Position numbers and translations under genes: made by a program. 54,022 bases of DNA from an uncultured Bacteroidales bacterium (GTDB lineage: Bacteria > Bacteroidota > Bacteroidia > Bacteroidales > FEN-979). This document shows, piece after piece, positions 1 to 9,193 of the stretch. Numbering within the stretch: the stretch's first letter is position 1; each line of letters opens with the position of its first letter. The notes below the pieces were generated by a model, which searched no databases, had not been told where the DNA came from, and saw only the letters and a list, made by a program, of their open reading frames with translations. The stretch spans positions 1 through 54,022 of the forward strand of contig CAIKNA010000280.1 in assembly GCA_903828645.1 (NCBI GenBank). Reading direction: 5' to 3'.

Positions 1-1037
1 AAGCGGCTTACCAGCTTTATCTGCCCATTGATTTGTCCTCCATCTACATCAGTGAGGCTGGCCAGGGAATTGAGATTGTGCGTTTTGCCGCCGGTTTCAG
101 GGACCTGGTCAGAATAAGCAAAAAAGGAGGAGTCAATTCCGCGGATATTTTAAGTGCAACAGAAAGTTTGAAAAAAAACTCCCGGGAATTTTTTAAAAAC
201 TACCAGTATTCAATTGATCAGAAGGTCATGGCAGTCATGCTCGGGGAGATGGATGTTCATATGGATCCCGGATTTCTGCCCGGTGTATTCACCGAAATCG
301 ATAAATCATACGGGCATGATTTTAGTGCTTATGCATCTGGTTTATTTGCTAGATCACTGTTTGCGGATTCTGTAAAGATCCTGAAATTCCTGGATTCCTA
401 TAAAAGAGCGAAAGTAAAGATACTCGAGGAAGATCCTGCTTTTCGGTTGATGACCAGTATTTATGACCGCAACGATAAGGATATCGTTCCTGTCATGACA
501 AAGATTTCAGGAGAAATCGACAGCCTTCAGAGGATTTACATGGCCGGGCAGATGGAGATGCAGCGGCAAAAATTATTTTATCCTGATGCAAACTCCACCC
601 TCCGCGTTGCTTGTGGCAAGGTGGATGATTACATTCCCGCCGACGCTGTGAGGTATGATTATTTTACGACTCTTGCAGGGGTGATGCAGAAGGAGGATCC
701 AGCCATTTATGATTACCAGGTCGATCCGCGGTTGAAAAAATTATACCTTGCCGGGGATTTTGGTGGCTATGCCGACCGGGACGGAACCCTGCATGTTGCT
801 TTTACCGCCAGCAACCATACCACCGGCGGAAATTCGGGGAGCCCTGTATTAAATGCCGAAGGAGAACTAATCGGCATCAATTTCGACCGCAACTGGGAAG
901 GAACCCTCAGCGACCTGATGTATGATCCGTCGCAGTGCCGCAACATCTCGCTCGATATCCGTTATTGTCTTTTTGTGATTGATAAGGTTGCAGGGAGCCA
1001 CCGGCTGATCGATGAGATGAAAATCGTTCATCCATAG
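1..1037 (+). CDS. S46 family dipeptidyl-peptidase, C-terminal part (DPP11-like)
   Basis: This is the 3' part of an S46 serine peptidase; the reading frame is open to the left edge (first full codon at 3), so the start and the N-terminal catalytic His and Asp lie outside. The family removes dipeptides from peptide N-termini in the periplasm and supports amino-acid-fermenting Bacteroidota. The catalytic-Ser motif TGGNSGSP is visible with the Ser codon at 834-836. Eighteen residues later, in FDRNWE, there is an Arg (codon 888-890). By spacing this is the position (673 in Porphyromonas gingivalis numbering) that is Arg in DPP11 and Gly in DPP7, so a preference for Asp/Glu at P1 is inferred. The conserved S46 tail (SLDIRYCLFVIDK) is intact. 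Its last bases overlap the convergent epimerase gene by 10 nt. Confidence 0.93.
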   Translation, partial: AAYQLYLPIDLSSIYISEAGQGIEIVRFAAGFRDLVRISKKGGVNSADILSATESLKKNSREFFKNYQYSIDQKVMAVMLGEMDVHMDPGFLPGVFTEIDKSYGHDFSAYASGLFARSLFADSVKILKFLDSYKRAKVKILEEDPAFRLMTSIYDRNDKDIVPVMTKISGEIDSLQRIYMAGQMEMQRQKLFYPDANSTLRVACGKVDDYIPADAVRYDYFTTLAGVMQKEDPAIYDYQVDPRLKKLYLAGDFGGYADRDGTLHVAFTASNHTTGGNSGSPVLNAEGELIGINFDRNWEGTLSDLMYDPSQCRNISLDIRYCLFVIDKVAGSHRLIDEMKIVHP

Positions 1038-1885
1038 ATTTGAACCAGGGCATTCTGGATGGTCGGGTATTTGAACCTGAACCCTGAGTCCAGCAGTTTT
1101 TCCGGGAGTACCTTCTGACCTTCCAGCACAACCTGGGCTCCTTCACCAAATATCATTTTCAAGGCAAACGGGGGAACCGTAAACCAGGCAGGCTGGTCCA
1201 TTACTTTTCCCAGCTTATCCGTTAATTCTGCATTGTCGCTGGGATAAGGTGACACGGCATTGACAACCCCCCTGATGGACGGATTCCCGATGATGAAAAT
1301 AATTGCATCCACCAGGTCGGAAATATGGATGAACGATACCGCCTGTTTTCCGCTCCCTAATTTCCCGCCCAGTCCAATGCTGAAGGGAAAGCGCATTTTC
1401 TTCAATGCGCCGCCATCTTCGCCGAGTACAACACCCAGGCGCAGGATAATCAAACGGGTCATGGCTTCCGATTTCATTGCCTCATGTTCCCATCTGCGGC
1501 AGACATCGGCCAGGAAAGAATCTGCGTAGGCCATGCTGGTTTCAGTGTGTGTGTGTCCGGAATCGTAAATGCCTATCGCAGAGACCGATATAAAAACAGA
1601 TGGTTTTTTTTCACCGCTCTTTATTGCATCGGATATTTTCCGGGTGGTGTTCACCCGGCTGTCGTTGATTTCCTGTTTGTACTCCGATGTCCATTTCTTT
1701 GATACCGGCGCCCCGGCCAGATTGATGACGATATCAGCCCCTTCGATGTACTGTTCATGAAATTCATGATCCGGCATTGCAAACGAGTCACGGGTAATAG
1801 CCTTCACGGTCCAGCCAAGCTCACGCATTTTCTGCATCAGCGACTGACCAATGAACCCGGTTGACCCACTTAGTGAAACGACCAT
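1028..1885 (-). CDS. TIGR01777-type epimerase (YfcH-like, SDR superfamily)
   Basis: This is a 285-residue NAD(P)-binding protein of the extended short-chain dehydrogenase/epimerase superfamily. The Rossmann glycine motif SGSTGFIGQSL lies at residues 6-16, followed by VINLAGAPV and a C-terminal segment of the DUF1731 kind (PPFALKMIFGEGAQVVLEGQ, ending in FRFKYPTIQNAL) that marks the YfcH/TIGR01777 group. Family length is about 295-300, so it is essentially full length. The substrate of this group is not established, so only a probable cytoplasmic sugar-nucleotide or related epimerase/oxidoreductase can be claimed. It is convergent with the S46 peptidase and divergent from mutA; a weak TAACTTTA box sits just upstream on its strand. 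Confidence 0.9.
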   Translation of the reverse strand: MVVSLSGSTGFIGQSLMQKMRELGWTVKAITRDSFAMPDHEFHEQYIEGADIVINLAGAPVSKKWTSEYKQEINDSRVNTTRKISDAIKSGEKKPSVFISVSAIGIYDSGHTHTETSMAYADSFLADVCRRWEHEAMKSEAMTRLIILRLGVVLGEDGGALKKMRFPFSIGLGGKLGSGKQAVSFIHISDLVDAIIFIIGNPSIRGVVNAVSPYPSDNAELTDKLGKVMDQPAWFTVPPFALKMIFGEGAQVVLEGQKVLPEKLLDSGFRFKYPTIQNALVQIYG

Positions 1886-1892
1886 ACGATTT

Positions 1893-1924
1893 TTTGTGTA
1901 AAGTTATGGAATTCTTTAATTTTG
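1893..1924 (+). promoter_or_regulatory. Bacteroidota-type promoter of the mutA operon
   Basis: TTTG at 1893-1896, 20 bases, then TAATTTTG at 1917-1924 match the primary sigma consensus of Bacteroidota (TTTG, 19-21 nt, TAnnTTTG). Transcription should begin near 1931, leaving a leader of about 65 nt before the mutA ATG at 1997. That is too short for a cobalamin riboswitch. Confidence 0.75.
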
Positions 1925-1996
1925 CGGTACTTTTATAGGCCATAAGGAGATTTTATCCTTTGCTGAAACATCAAACACCATCTCAAGTAACTAGTC

Positions 1997-3880
1997 ATGG
2001 ACAACAACGAGCAAGCAAGATTGTTTTCTGAATTTCCGCCGGTATCAACTGACCTCTGGGAGGAAAAGATCATGGCCGACCTCAAAGGCGGCGACTACCA
2101 TAAAAAACTGATCTGGAAAACCGATGAAGGATTCGACGTAAAACCCTATTATCGTTCAGAAGACCTGTCGGGACTGGAGTACCTGAATATCCTCCCTGGA
2201 ACCTCACCTTATGTGAGAGGTCTGAGGACAACTGACAATGCATGGATTGTAAGGCAGGATTTTGATTCGACAGATATCGGGAAAAGCAATATAATGGCAA
2301 TGGATGCCATTGCAAAGGGTGCCGGTGCGGTGGGTCTGAAAGCTACTGAAGTCTCTACCCACAAGCAATTGGGCGAACTGGTTGCCGGAATCGATTTTCA
2401 TAAGACCGCCATCAATTTCATCTCTGCCAAATCTTACCCGCTGGTGCTTGAATTTTTAATTTATGAATTGCAGCACAGGGGAGTCGGAGGGGAGAAGATC
2501 AGAGGCTCCATAAATTTTGATTCTATCAGCTACCTGCTTCTTCATGGCGAATTTTATATCAGCCGGGAACATGATCTGGAGGAGGCGGAATACCTGCTGG
2601 GCATCGTGCGGGAAAAGATCCCGGGGTTTAAAGTCCTCACGGTAAACGGTCATTATTTCCAGGATGCCGGTTCTACACTGGTGCAGGAACTTGCTTACAG
2701 CCTGGCCTCTGCCAGCGAATATCTTGCCTGCCTGACCGAAAGGGGAACGCCGGTTGACGATATCGCTCCATACATTCAATTTTCACTGGGTATCGGACCC
2801 AACTATTTTATGGAGATTGCGAAACTCAGGGCTGCCCGCCTGTTGTGGACCAGGATGGTTGAACAGTACCATGCAAAGCGTGAAGAATCGTTCAAGTTGT
2901 TTATTCATGCCACAACAGCTTTGTGGAATAAATCGATCTATGATCCTTATGTGAACATGCTGCGCACGACAACGGAAGGCATGTCGGCGGCACTGGGCAA
3001 TGCCGATTCGCTAACCATCAACCCGTTTGACACCACTTTCAGGGAGCCGGACGAAATTTCAAGAAGGATTGCACGTAACCAGCAACTGGTATTGAAGGAG
3101 GAGTCCTACCTTGATAAAATTGTTGACCCGGCTGCAGGGGCCTACTATATTGAAAACCTTACACATGCCATCGCTCATCATGCATGGGAGATGTTTAAGA
3201 ATGTCGAAGCCAGGGGAGGCATGACAGAATGCATCAAAACAGGCTTTATCCAGGATGAAATTGAGCGCAGCCGGAACCAAAAGACAATGGATATCGCCCA
3301 GCGAAAAATCATTATGCTTGGAACCAATCAATATCCCAACCTTTTGGAAACCATGATTGATGCCATTAAACCTGCGGTTGAAATACATGAATCTGCACCT
3401 TCAGCCTTCAGGAAACTTACTCCTTTTCGCGTTGCATCCGGATTCGAGGAGATCAGGTTTGCCACGGAACGATTTGTGAAAAATGGCGGCAAACGTCCGG
3501 CTGTTTTCCTTTTTACCATGGGCAACCTGGCCATGCTTAGGGCCCGTGCCGGTTTTGCCACAAACTTTTTTGGCTGTGCCGGTTATGAAATCCTGGATAA
3601 CCCGGGCTTCTCAACCGTAGATGAAGGAGTGAGTTCAGCCCTCTCCTCCCACGCGGAGGTAATTGTAATCTGCAGTTCTGACGAGGAATACCCCCTGATC
3701 GTTCCTGAAATCGCAGGCAAAATAAAAGAAGCAAGAGGAACGGTCAGGATTGTACTTGCGGGATTTCCCAGGGAATTAACTGAAACCTTTAAAGCTGCCG
3801 GGGTTGATGATTTCATCCACATGCGGAGCAACTTGCTTGATACGCTGCGTGATTTTCAAAACAAACTGGGGATCATGTAA
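1997..3880 (+). CDS. mutA: methylmalonyl-CoA mutase small (beta) subunit
   Basis: MutA is the non-catalytic subunit of adenosylcobalamin-dependent methylmalonyl-CoA mutase, which interconverts (R)-methylmalonyl-CoA and succinyl-CoA in the propionate/succinate pathway. At 627 residues it has the usual small-subunit length. The TIM-barrel domain includes LPGTSPYVRGL (near residue 71) and HYFQDAGSTLVQELAYSLA, both aligned to the large subunit. The C-terminal flavodoxin-like domain lacks the DxHxxG cobalamin-ligand motif (it reads TMGNLAMLRARAGF), as expected for the small subunit. It is the first gene behind the promoter at 1893-1924. Unusually, a response-regulator gene separates it from mutB. 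Confidence 0.97.
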   Translation: MDNNEQARLFSEFPPVSTDLWEEKIMADLKGGDYHKKLIWKTDEGFDVKPYYRSEDLSGLEYLNILPGTSPYVRGLRTTDNAWIVRQDFDSTDIGKSNIMAMDAIAKGAGAVGLKATEVSTHKQLGELVAGIDFHKTAINFISAKSYPLVLEFLIYELQHRGVGGEKIRGSINFDSISYLLLHGEFYISREHDLEEAEYLLGIVREKIPGFKVLTVNGHYFQDAGSTLVQELAYSLASASEYLACLTERGTPVDDIAPYIQFSLGIGPNYFMEIAKLRAARLLWTRMVEQYHAKREESFKLFIHATTALWNKSIYDPYVNMLRTTTEGMSAALGNADSLTINPFDTTFREPDEISRRIARNQQLVLKEESYLDKIVDPAAGAYYIENLTHAIAHHAWEMFKNVEARGGMTECIKTGFIQDEIERSRNQKTMDIAQRKIIMLGTNQYPNLLETMIDAIKPAVEIHESAPSAFRKLTPFRVASGFEEIRFATERFVKNGGKRPAVFLFTMGNLAMLRARAGFATNFFGCAGYEILDNPGFSTVDEGVSSALSSHAEVIVICSSDEEYPLIVPEIAGKIKEARGTVRIVLAGFPRELTETFKAAGVDDFIHMRSNLLDTLRDFQNKLGIM

Positions 3881-3919
3881 CTCAAAACATCCTCGGATGA
3901 ATTCTATGCACAAAACACC

Positions 3920-4324
3920 ATGACCGGAAATTCTGCAAACCCCACCCAAAAGTCTCTTCACATACTGGTGGTTGATGACAATGCCATCGGCCTGCGGTTG
4001 ATGACAGCAATACTTACCAGGCTTGGCCATCAGGCAGACACAGTTCAGGATGGTGCTGCAGCTGTTTTAAAATTCAGAGAGAAACATTATGACGCCATCT
4101 TAATGGATATCATGATGCCTGTTATGGATGGGATTACCGCTACCCGTGAAATCAGGAAGGCAGAGGCTGAACGGCAGACAAAACCTGACGACCGGGTAAA
4201 AATAATTGCAATCACCGCTAATGCTTTTGATAACGATCGCGAGATTTTGTTTGAAGCGGGGATGGACCATTACATGAACAGACCTGTCAAGACCGATGAA
4301 TTACAGCGGATTTTGATTTCATAG
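3920..4324 (+). CDS. single-domain response regulator (CheY-like receiver)
   Basis: This 134-residue protein is a lone receiver domain with no output domain. Visible are the acidic pocket VVDDN, the phospho-acceptor Asp in AILMDIMMP, and the signalling Thr in IAITANAF. The position normally held by the invariant Lys of the K-P pair is Arg (YMNRPVK), a substitution that may alter phosphorylation-dependent switching. Receivers of this sequence type (DIMMPVMDG, ITANAF) are usual as C-terminal domains of hybrid kinases or as phosphorelay partners. It starts 39 nt after mutA and precedes mutB by 214 nt, so it should be co-transcribed with the mutase. No cognate kinase is nearby and its target is unknown. 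Confidence 0.88.
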   Translation: MTGNSANPTQKSLHILVVDDNAIGLRLMTAILTRLGHQADTVQDGAAAVLKFREKHYDAILMDIMMPVMDGITATREIRKAEAERQTKPDDRVKIIAITANAFDNDREILFEAGMDHYMNRPVKTDELQRILIS

Positions 4325-4538
4325 CCCTTGAAAATGAGCCTATACTCTTGTTCCCGCCTTTTTATCATCGCCGCCTTTGCCCCGGTGTGTCTGTTTAAGA
4401 CTCAACCGTTGCATGCACCTGATGAAAAAGTTCGTAGCGAAATTGAGACAGGAAAAGCGGATGGGGCTCCAGGCACAGAGTATCTTTTTTGTTTTTGGAA
4501 TTTCATTTTAACAATCTACAACAACTATATAAAGTACG

Positions 4539-6689
4539 ATGAGACCAGATTTTAAAAATGTTGAACTAAAAGGAACCCCGGCACAAGAATCCTTTGCTGA
4601 ATGGGAGAAAAAGGCAGGAATTGAAAAAAGCTGGAAAACACCGGAACAGATCCCTGTGAAACCTGTATTTGGCGAAAGTGATCTTCAGGAGATGGAACAT
4701 CTTAACTATGCTGCCGGCCTGCCTCCATTCCTCCGGGGTCCATACTCCACCATGTATGTGATGAACCCATGGACTATCCGGCAGTACGCTGGCTTTTCAA
4801 CGGCCGAAGAATCAAACGCATTTTACCGAAGGAACCTGAAAGCCGGGCAGAAAGGTTTGTCTGTTGCCTTCGACCTTGCCACGCACCGCGGTTATGATTC
4901 GGATCATGAACGGGTGGTGGGAGATGTAGGAAAAGCTGGGGTGGCCATCGATTCCATTCTTGACATGAAGATCCTCTTCGACCAGATCCCCCTCGACATC
5001 ATGTCGGTGTCGATGACCATGAACGGGGCGGTATTGCCCATCCTGGCATTTTACATTGTCGCAGCCGAAGAGCAGGGTGTCCCGATGGCCAAACTTACGG
5101 GAACCATCCAGAATGATATCCTGAAGGAATTCATGGTAAGGAATACCTACATATATCCCCCCGGCCCTTCGATGAAGATCATCGCCGACATTTTCGAATT
5201 TACTTCGAAAAACATGCTTAAATTCAATTCGATCTCCATCAGCGGCTATCACATGCAGGAAGCGGGGGCCACGGCAGATATCGAACTTGCTTACACCCTT
5301 GCCGATGGTCTGGAGTACCTTCGTGCGGGGATTAACACCGGCATGGACATCGACACCTTTGCACCCCGGTTGTCATTCTTCTGGGCTGCCGGGATGAACC
5401 ATTTCATGGAGATTGCAAAAATGCGCGCTGCACGGATTCTCTGGGCCAAAATTGTAAAACAGTTTAACCCGAAAAATCCCAAGTCAATGGCTTTGCGCAC
5501 CCATACGCAAACATCGGGCTGGAGCCTCACCGAGCAGGATCCTTTCAACAATGTTGCCCGAACCTGCGTGGAGGCACTTGCCGCTGCCCTTGGCCATACC
5601 CAGTCGCTGCATACCAATGCACTGGACGAGGCGATTGCGTTGCCAACTGATTTTTCGGCCCGCATTGCCCGCAACACCCAGATTTACCTGCAGGAAGAGA
5701 CACAAATATGCCGGTCACTCGATCCATGGGCCGGATCCTATTATGTGGAAATGCTTACCCATGAGATAGCGCACAAGGCCTGGGCATTGATTGAAGAGGT
5801 TGAGCTCCTTGGCGGCATGGCAAAGGCTATTGAAACGGGAATCCCCAAGATGCGCATCGAGGAGGCCTCTGCCAGGAAGCAGGCGAGGATCGATTCTGGC
5901 AAGGATAAGATTGTAGGGGTAAACATGAACAGGCTGACAAAAGAGGATCCGATCGAAATTCTGAATGTTGACAATGCGGCTGTTCGTGAATCGCAAGTGC
6001 TGAGATTGCAGTACCTGAGGGCAAACCGGAACAATGATGAAGTTCAGGCTGCGCTGGAGGCATTGACCACATCAGCATCATCCGGGGAAGGAAACCTGCT
6101 GGCCCTTGCTATAGATGCAGCACGTAAACGGGCATCACTTGGTGAAATTTCATATGCACTTGAAAAAATATACGGGAGGTACAAAGCTGTGATTCGAAGT
6201 ATTTCAGGCGTCTATTCCTCGGAATCAAAAGATAATGAAGCGTTTGCCAAAGCAAGGGAACTGGCGGACAAGTTTGCGGAAATGGAAGGCCGCCGTCCGC
6301 GCATCATGATTGCCAAAATGGGGCAGGACGGTCATGACCGGGGGGCCAAGGTTGTTGCAACCGGGTATGCAGACATTGGGTTTGATGTCGATATCGGCCC
6401 ATTGTTCCAGACACCGGCAGAATCTGCCAAACAGGCAGTTGAAAATGACGTGCATATTCTTGGCGTTTCCAGTCTTGCGGCAGGCCATAAAACCCTTGTC
6501 CCGCAGGTGATCGAGGAACTGAAAAAGCTGGGCCGCGACGATATCATGGTCATTGTTGGCGGGGTGATTCCGACCCAGGATTATGATTTTCTTTACAAAG
6601 CAGGTGCAGCTGCTATTTTCGGACCAGGTACCGTTGTTTCCGAGGCCGGGATTAAACTGCTTGAGATCCTGATTGAAAGCCGGAAATAG
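4539..6689 (+). CDS. mutB: methylmalonyl-CoA mutase large (alpha, catalytic) subunit
   Basis: MutB carries both the substrate-binding TIM barrel and the cobalamin-binding domain. The protein is 716 residues, the family norm. The N-terminal barrel shows [12 protein letters not shown] with the active-site Tyr region, [13 protein letters not shown], and [21 protein letters not shown]. The C-terminal B12 domain has the DGHDRG motif at 597-602, with His599 (codon 6333-6335) as the predicted axial cobalt ligand, followed by GVSSLAAGH and VGGVIP. It pairs with MutA upstream. The 214-nt gap before it contains no convincing gene; a dependent promoter there is possible but no clean consensus was seen. 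The M16 peptidase gene starts 3 nt after its stop. Confidence 0.98.
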   Translation: MRPDFKNVELKGTPAQESFAEWEKKAGIEKSWKTPEQIPVKPVFGESDLQEMEHLNYAAGLPPFLRGPYSTMYVMNPWTIRQYAGFSTAEESNAFYRRNLKAGQKGLSVAFDLATHRGYDSDHERVVGDVGKAGVAIDSILDMKILFDQIPLDIMSVSMTMNGAVLPILAFYIVAAEEQGVPMAKLTGTIQNDILKEFMVRNTYIYPPGPSMKIIADIFEFTSKNMLKFNSISISGYHMQEAGATADIELAYTLADGLEYLRAGINTGMDIDTFAPRLSFFWAAGMNHFMEIAKMRAARILWAKIVKQFNPKNPKSMALRTHTQTSGWSLTEQDPFNNVARTCVEALAAALGHTQSLHTNALDEAIALPTDFSARIARNTQIYLQEETQICRSLDPWAGSYYVEMLTHEIAHKAWALIEEVELLGGMAKAIETGIPKMRIEEASARKQARIDSGKDKIVGVNMNRLTKEDPIEILNVDNAAVRESQVLRLQYLRANRNNDEVQAALEALTTSASSGEGNLLALAIDAARKRASLGEISYALEKIYGRYKAVIRSISGVYSSESKDNEAFAKARELADKFAEMEGRRPRIMIAKMGQDGHDRGAKVVATGYADIGFDVDIGPLFQTPAESAKQAVENDVHILGVSSLAAGHKTLVPQVIEELKKLGRDDIMVIVGGVIPTQDYDFLYKAGAAAIFGPGTVVSEAGIKLLEILIESRK

Positions 6690-6692
6690 TTC

Positions 6693-7913
6693 ATGGAACT
6701 GCAAACGTTCGTCCTGCCAAACGGGATCCGGCTGGTGCATTCTCCCGTTCAAAGCGCGGTGGCACATTGCGGGATTTTTATCCATGCCGGCTCACGGGAT
6801 GAATCAGATTCCGAGCATGGTGTTGCCCATTTTATCGAGCATACAATTTTCAAAGGAACCGAAAAGCGCAATGTTTTCCAGGTGCTGAACCGCCTCGAGA
6901 ATATTGGCGCCGATCTTAATGCCTACACAGGCAAGGAAGAAACCTGCATATATGCCTCTTTTCTCTGCGAGTTTTACGACCGCACCCTCGAACTGTTCCA
7001 GGATATTTTTTTTCACTCGACTTTTCCGGTCATAGAGCTGGAAAGAGAGAAACAGGTTGTGATGGATGAGATACACTCGTATCAGGACACCGCGGATGAA
7101 CAGATATTTGACGATTTTGAAGACCTTGTGTTCGCTGGCCATCCCCTGGGTAAAAACATCCTTGGTACCGCAGGAAGCATTAAAAAACTCAAACAGGAGG
7201 ATATTTTAAAGTTCATTCACAACAACTACCGGCTCGACGAGGTGGTGATCGCCTCGGTAGGAAAGATTGATTTTAAAAAACTTGTAAAGTCGGTAAATAA
7301 ATATTTCTCAAGCCATCCTTTCCGCGGACAAAGCCATCCTCGGATCGCATTTAGGAATTACCGGCCGTTCATCACCAGTAAAAAGAAAAACACATCGCAG
7401 GTGCACTGCCTCATAGGTGCCCCTGCCTATGAATTCGGTCATGAGCGTTGCATGCAGCTGTTATTGCTCAACAACATGCTGGGCGGTCCTGTCATGAATT
7501 CGCGCCTGTCACTGGCATTGCGTGAACGCAACGGACTTACCTACCACAATGAATCAAATTATACGGCTTATTCGGATGCAGGGATCATGCATATCTATTT
7601 CGGTACCGACCCGGTTTATTATGAAAAGGCCCTCTCCATTGTTCACCAGGAGCTGAAACGGTTGCGTGAGGAGAAACTGAACAAGGTGCAACTGCAGATT
7701 GTCAAGAAGCAGATTATCGGACAACTTGCCATCGGGCAGGAATCAAACCTCGCTACCATGCTTGCAATCGGGAAAAATTACCTGTTGCAAAACAGGTTTG
7801 AGACAATAGAAACGATTGTCGAACGCATCAGGATGACCACTGCCGAAGATCTGATCGAGATCGCGAATGAAATTTTTGACGAAAAACGACTGAGTATGCT
7901 CACCTTCCGCTAA
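6693..7913 (+). CDS. M16 family zinc metallopeptidase (processing-peptidase type)
   Basis: This is a 406-residue M16 peptidase (pitrilysin/mitochondrial-processing-peptidase superfamily). The inverted zinc motif HFIEH is at residues 46-50, in AHFIEHTIFKGT, and the distal Glu lies in the EREKQVVMDEIHSYQD segment near residue 127, so it is predicted to be active. The C-terminal half contains the substrate-binding R/Y-type region (RNGLTYHNES). One-copy proteins of this length usually dimerise. No signal peptide is evident, so a cytoplasmic location is inferred. It follows mutB by 3 nt and is probably the last gene of that operon; a functional tie to propionate metabolism is not obvious. Confidence 0.93.
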   Translation: MELQTFVLPNGIRLVHSPVQSAVAHCGIFIHAGSRDESDSEHGVAHFIEHTIFKGTEKRNVFQVLNRLENIGADLNAYTGKEETCIYASFLCEFYDRTLELFQDIFFHSTFPVIELEREKQVVMDEIHSYQDTADEQIFDDFEDLVFAGHPLGKNILGTAGSIKKLKQEDILKFIHNNYRLDEVVIASVGKIDFKKLVKSVNKYFSSHPFRGQSHPRIAFRNYRPFITSKKKNTSQVHCLIGAPAYEFGHERCMQLLLLNNMLGGPVMNSRLSLALRERNGLTYHNESNYTAYSDAGIMHIYFGTDPVYYEKALSIVHQELKRLREEKLNKVQLQIVKKQIIGQLAIGQESNLATMLAIGKNYLLQNRFETIETIVERIRMTTAEDLIEIANEIFDEKRLSMLTFR

Positions 7914-7922
7914 CGGCAGATG

Positions 7923-8402
7923 TCAGATACTCCTCCTGTTTGGAAACAAGGAGACTGCATTGCCTTCTTCAAGGATTTTTTTTCTGAATTCAAAAATTCC
8001 GGAAACTTTCTTCCGGATCAGAACCTCATCCAGCAACTTGCCAAGAGGCCCGAACGGAACTTTGTAAAACAGTTTATCCGTCATCATCACCCCATTTCCG
8101 GCAACTTCAAAATGATGTTCGTGATGCCAGATGGCATAGGGACCAACCCGTTGTTCATCTACGAAAAAAAACGGTTCCTTCACCTGGGTGATTTCAGTAA
8201 CCCAGGTCAATGGAAATCGTAAAACTGGCGAAACTTTATAGGTGATGATCATCCCGGGATAAATTTTTTTGGGGAGTTTCGAGGTGATGACAAAGTTCAT
8301 CTCATTCGGAGTGATTTTCCCCAGGTTGGCAGGATTGCTGAAAAAATCCCATGCCTCCGCAGGCGTGACCGGAAGAAATTGTTTGAATTCGAGCTTTCGC
8401 AT
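7923..8402 (-). CDS. SRPBCC superfamily protein (START/cyclase-like ligand-binding fold)
   Basis: The ATG at 8402 gives a 159-residue protein beginning MRKLEFKQFLPVTPAEAW, the typical start of this family; the 50 residues open upstream have no family resemblance. Characteristic segments are FFSNPANLGKITP, a central PLTWVTEITQ strand, and the HHEHHFEV strand with FGPLGKLLDEVL near the C-terminus, as in the CoxG/cyclase-like group found next to epimerases and photolyase-like genes in many bacteria. The fold binds hydrophobic ligands, but no ligand can be named from sequence. It is convergent with the M16 gene and divergent from the O-methyltransferase. Confidence 0.85.
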   Translation of the reverse strand: MRKLEFKQFLPVTPAEAWDFFSNPANLGKITPNEMNFVITSKLPKKIYPGMIITYKVSPVLRFPLTWVTEITQVKEPFFFVDEQRVGPYAIWHHEHHFEVAGNGVMMTDKLFYKVPFGPLGKLLDEVLIRKKVSGIFEFRKKILEEGNAVSLFPNRRSI

Positions 8403-8456
8403 TTTTTTTATTGAATAACGGTCAAAAAGAGAGAAAAATATACGACATGCAGTCAA

Positions 8457-8487
8457 TTGGTAGTTTCGACAGGATTTTTGTACTTTG
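8457..8487 (+). promoter_or_regulatory. probable promoter of the O-methyltransferase gene
   Basis: TTG at 8457-8459, 21 bases, then TACTTTG at 8481-8487 resemble the Bacteroidota promoter, with one base fewer than the TAnnTTTG consensus. The ATG chosen for the gene is at 8509, about 15 nt past the expected start of transcription. Confidence 0.5.
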
Positions 8488-8508
8488 CGGATCAAAATAT
8501 TATCGGTC

Positions 8509-9177
8509 ATGATAACAGATCTTCTCCTGGAATATGCTGAAGCCCATACCACCCCCGAACCACCGGTACTGGCAAGGTTGAATCGTGAAACCCACCTCTC
8601 GCAGGTCTATCCGCAAATGTTGTCGGGACATGTGCAAGGGATGTTGCTGCGGATGATTGTTCAGATGATCCGTCCGGAGCGGGTGCTTGAGATCGGCACT
8701 TTTACAGGATATTCGGCCATAGCAATGGGGCTGGGGATGGTTCAACCCCCACCCTCCCTTCCCCCGGGGGGGAGGGGAGGGTGGGGGCTCCATACCATTG
8801 AAGTAAATCCGGAGCTGGAGGATGGGATTCGAAAGTTCATTCGTGAAGCAGGACTTCAGGAGAAGATTTTCCTGCATATTGGCGAAGCGCTTGATATCAT
8901 TCCAACCCTGGATGAATTGTGGGACCTGGTTTTTATCGATGCCGACAAACCCAATTACCTGAATTATTACCACCTGGTTCTGCCGCATGTGCGGACAGGA
9001 GGGTTTATCATTGCCGACAATGTGCTTTGGAGCGGAAAGGTCACAGGGGATCCTGGAAAAATGGATAAAGATGCCCGTGGAATTGTGGAATTCAATAAAT
9101 TTGTCAACAGTGATTCTCATGTTGAAAACCTGATGTTGCCGGTCAGGGATGGATTGATGATCATCAGGAAACTTTAA
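8509..9177 (+). CDS. class I SAM-dependent O-methyltransferase (COMT-like)
   Basis: This 222-residue enzyme of the caffeoyl-CoA/catechol O-methyltransferase family transfers methyl from S-adenosylmethionine to a hydroxyl. The SAM motif VLEIGTFTGYSAIA, the acidic loop HTIEVNPELED, the metal/SAM region FIDADKPNYLNYY, and IIADNVLWSGKV are all present. The start is the ATG at 8509; an earlier TTG at 8485 lies inside the promoter. Residues 80-93 (PPPSLPPGGRGGWG) are encoded by a GC-rich inverted repeat and replace the short loop between the SAM motif and the acidic strand, so this segment is probably a repeat insertion tolerated at the surface. The substrate is unknown. Confidence 0.94.
   Translation: MITDLLLEYAEAHTTPEPPVLARLNRETHLSQVYPQMLSGHVQGMLLRMIVQMIRPERVLEIGTFTGYSAIAMGLGMVQPPPSLPPGGRGGWGLHTIEVNPELEDGIRKFIREAGLQEKIFLHIGEALDIIPTLDELWDLVFIDADKPNYLNYYHLVLPHVRTGGFIIADNVLWSGKVTGDPGKMDKDARGIVEFNKFVNSDSHVENLMLPVRDGLMIIRKL
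8746..8787. repeat. GC-rich inverted repeat inside the O-methyltransferase gene
   Basis: A C-rich arm (8746-8765) faces its near-complement, a G-rich arm (8766-8787), forming an almost perfect palindrome of about 20 bp per arm with no loop. Related C/G-rich sequence occurs in the intergenic region at 22614-22695 and inside the kinase gene at 38221-38268. It keeps the reading frame of the host gene. Confidence 0.8.
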
Positions 9178-9193
9178 ACCCAAAACGGATATT

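Noticed and set aside
1925-1996. A cobalamin riboswitch before mutA.
   Set aside because: The leader is about 65 nt, far too short, and no B12-box-like sequence is present.
4328-4555. A 75-residue open frame with a hydrophobic start between the receiver gene and mutB.
   Set aside because: It overlaps the mutB start, its latter half looks random, and no promoter or homology is apparent. The spacer is listed as holding no convincing gene.
4812-5252. Long antisense frames under mutB and similar ones under other conserved genes.
   Set aside because: They are shadows of strongly coding strands with no motifs, promoters or plausible starts.
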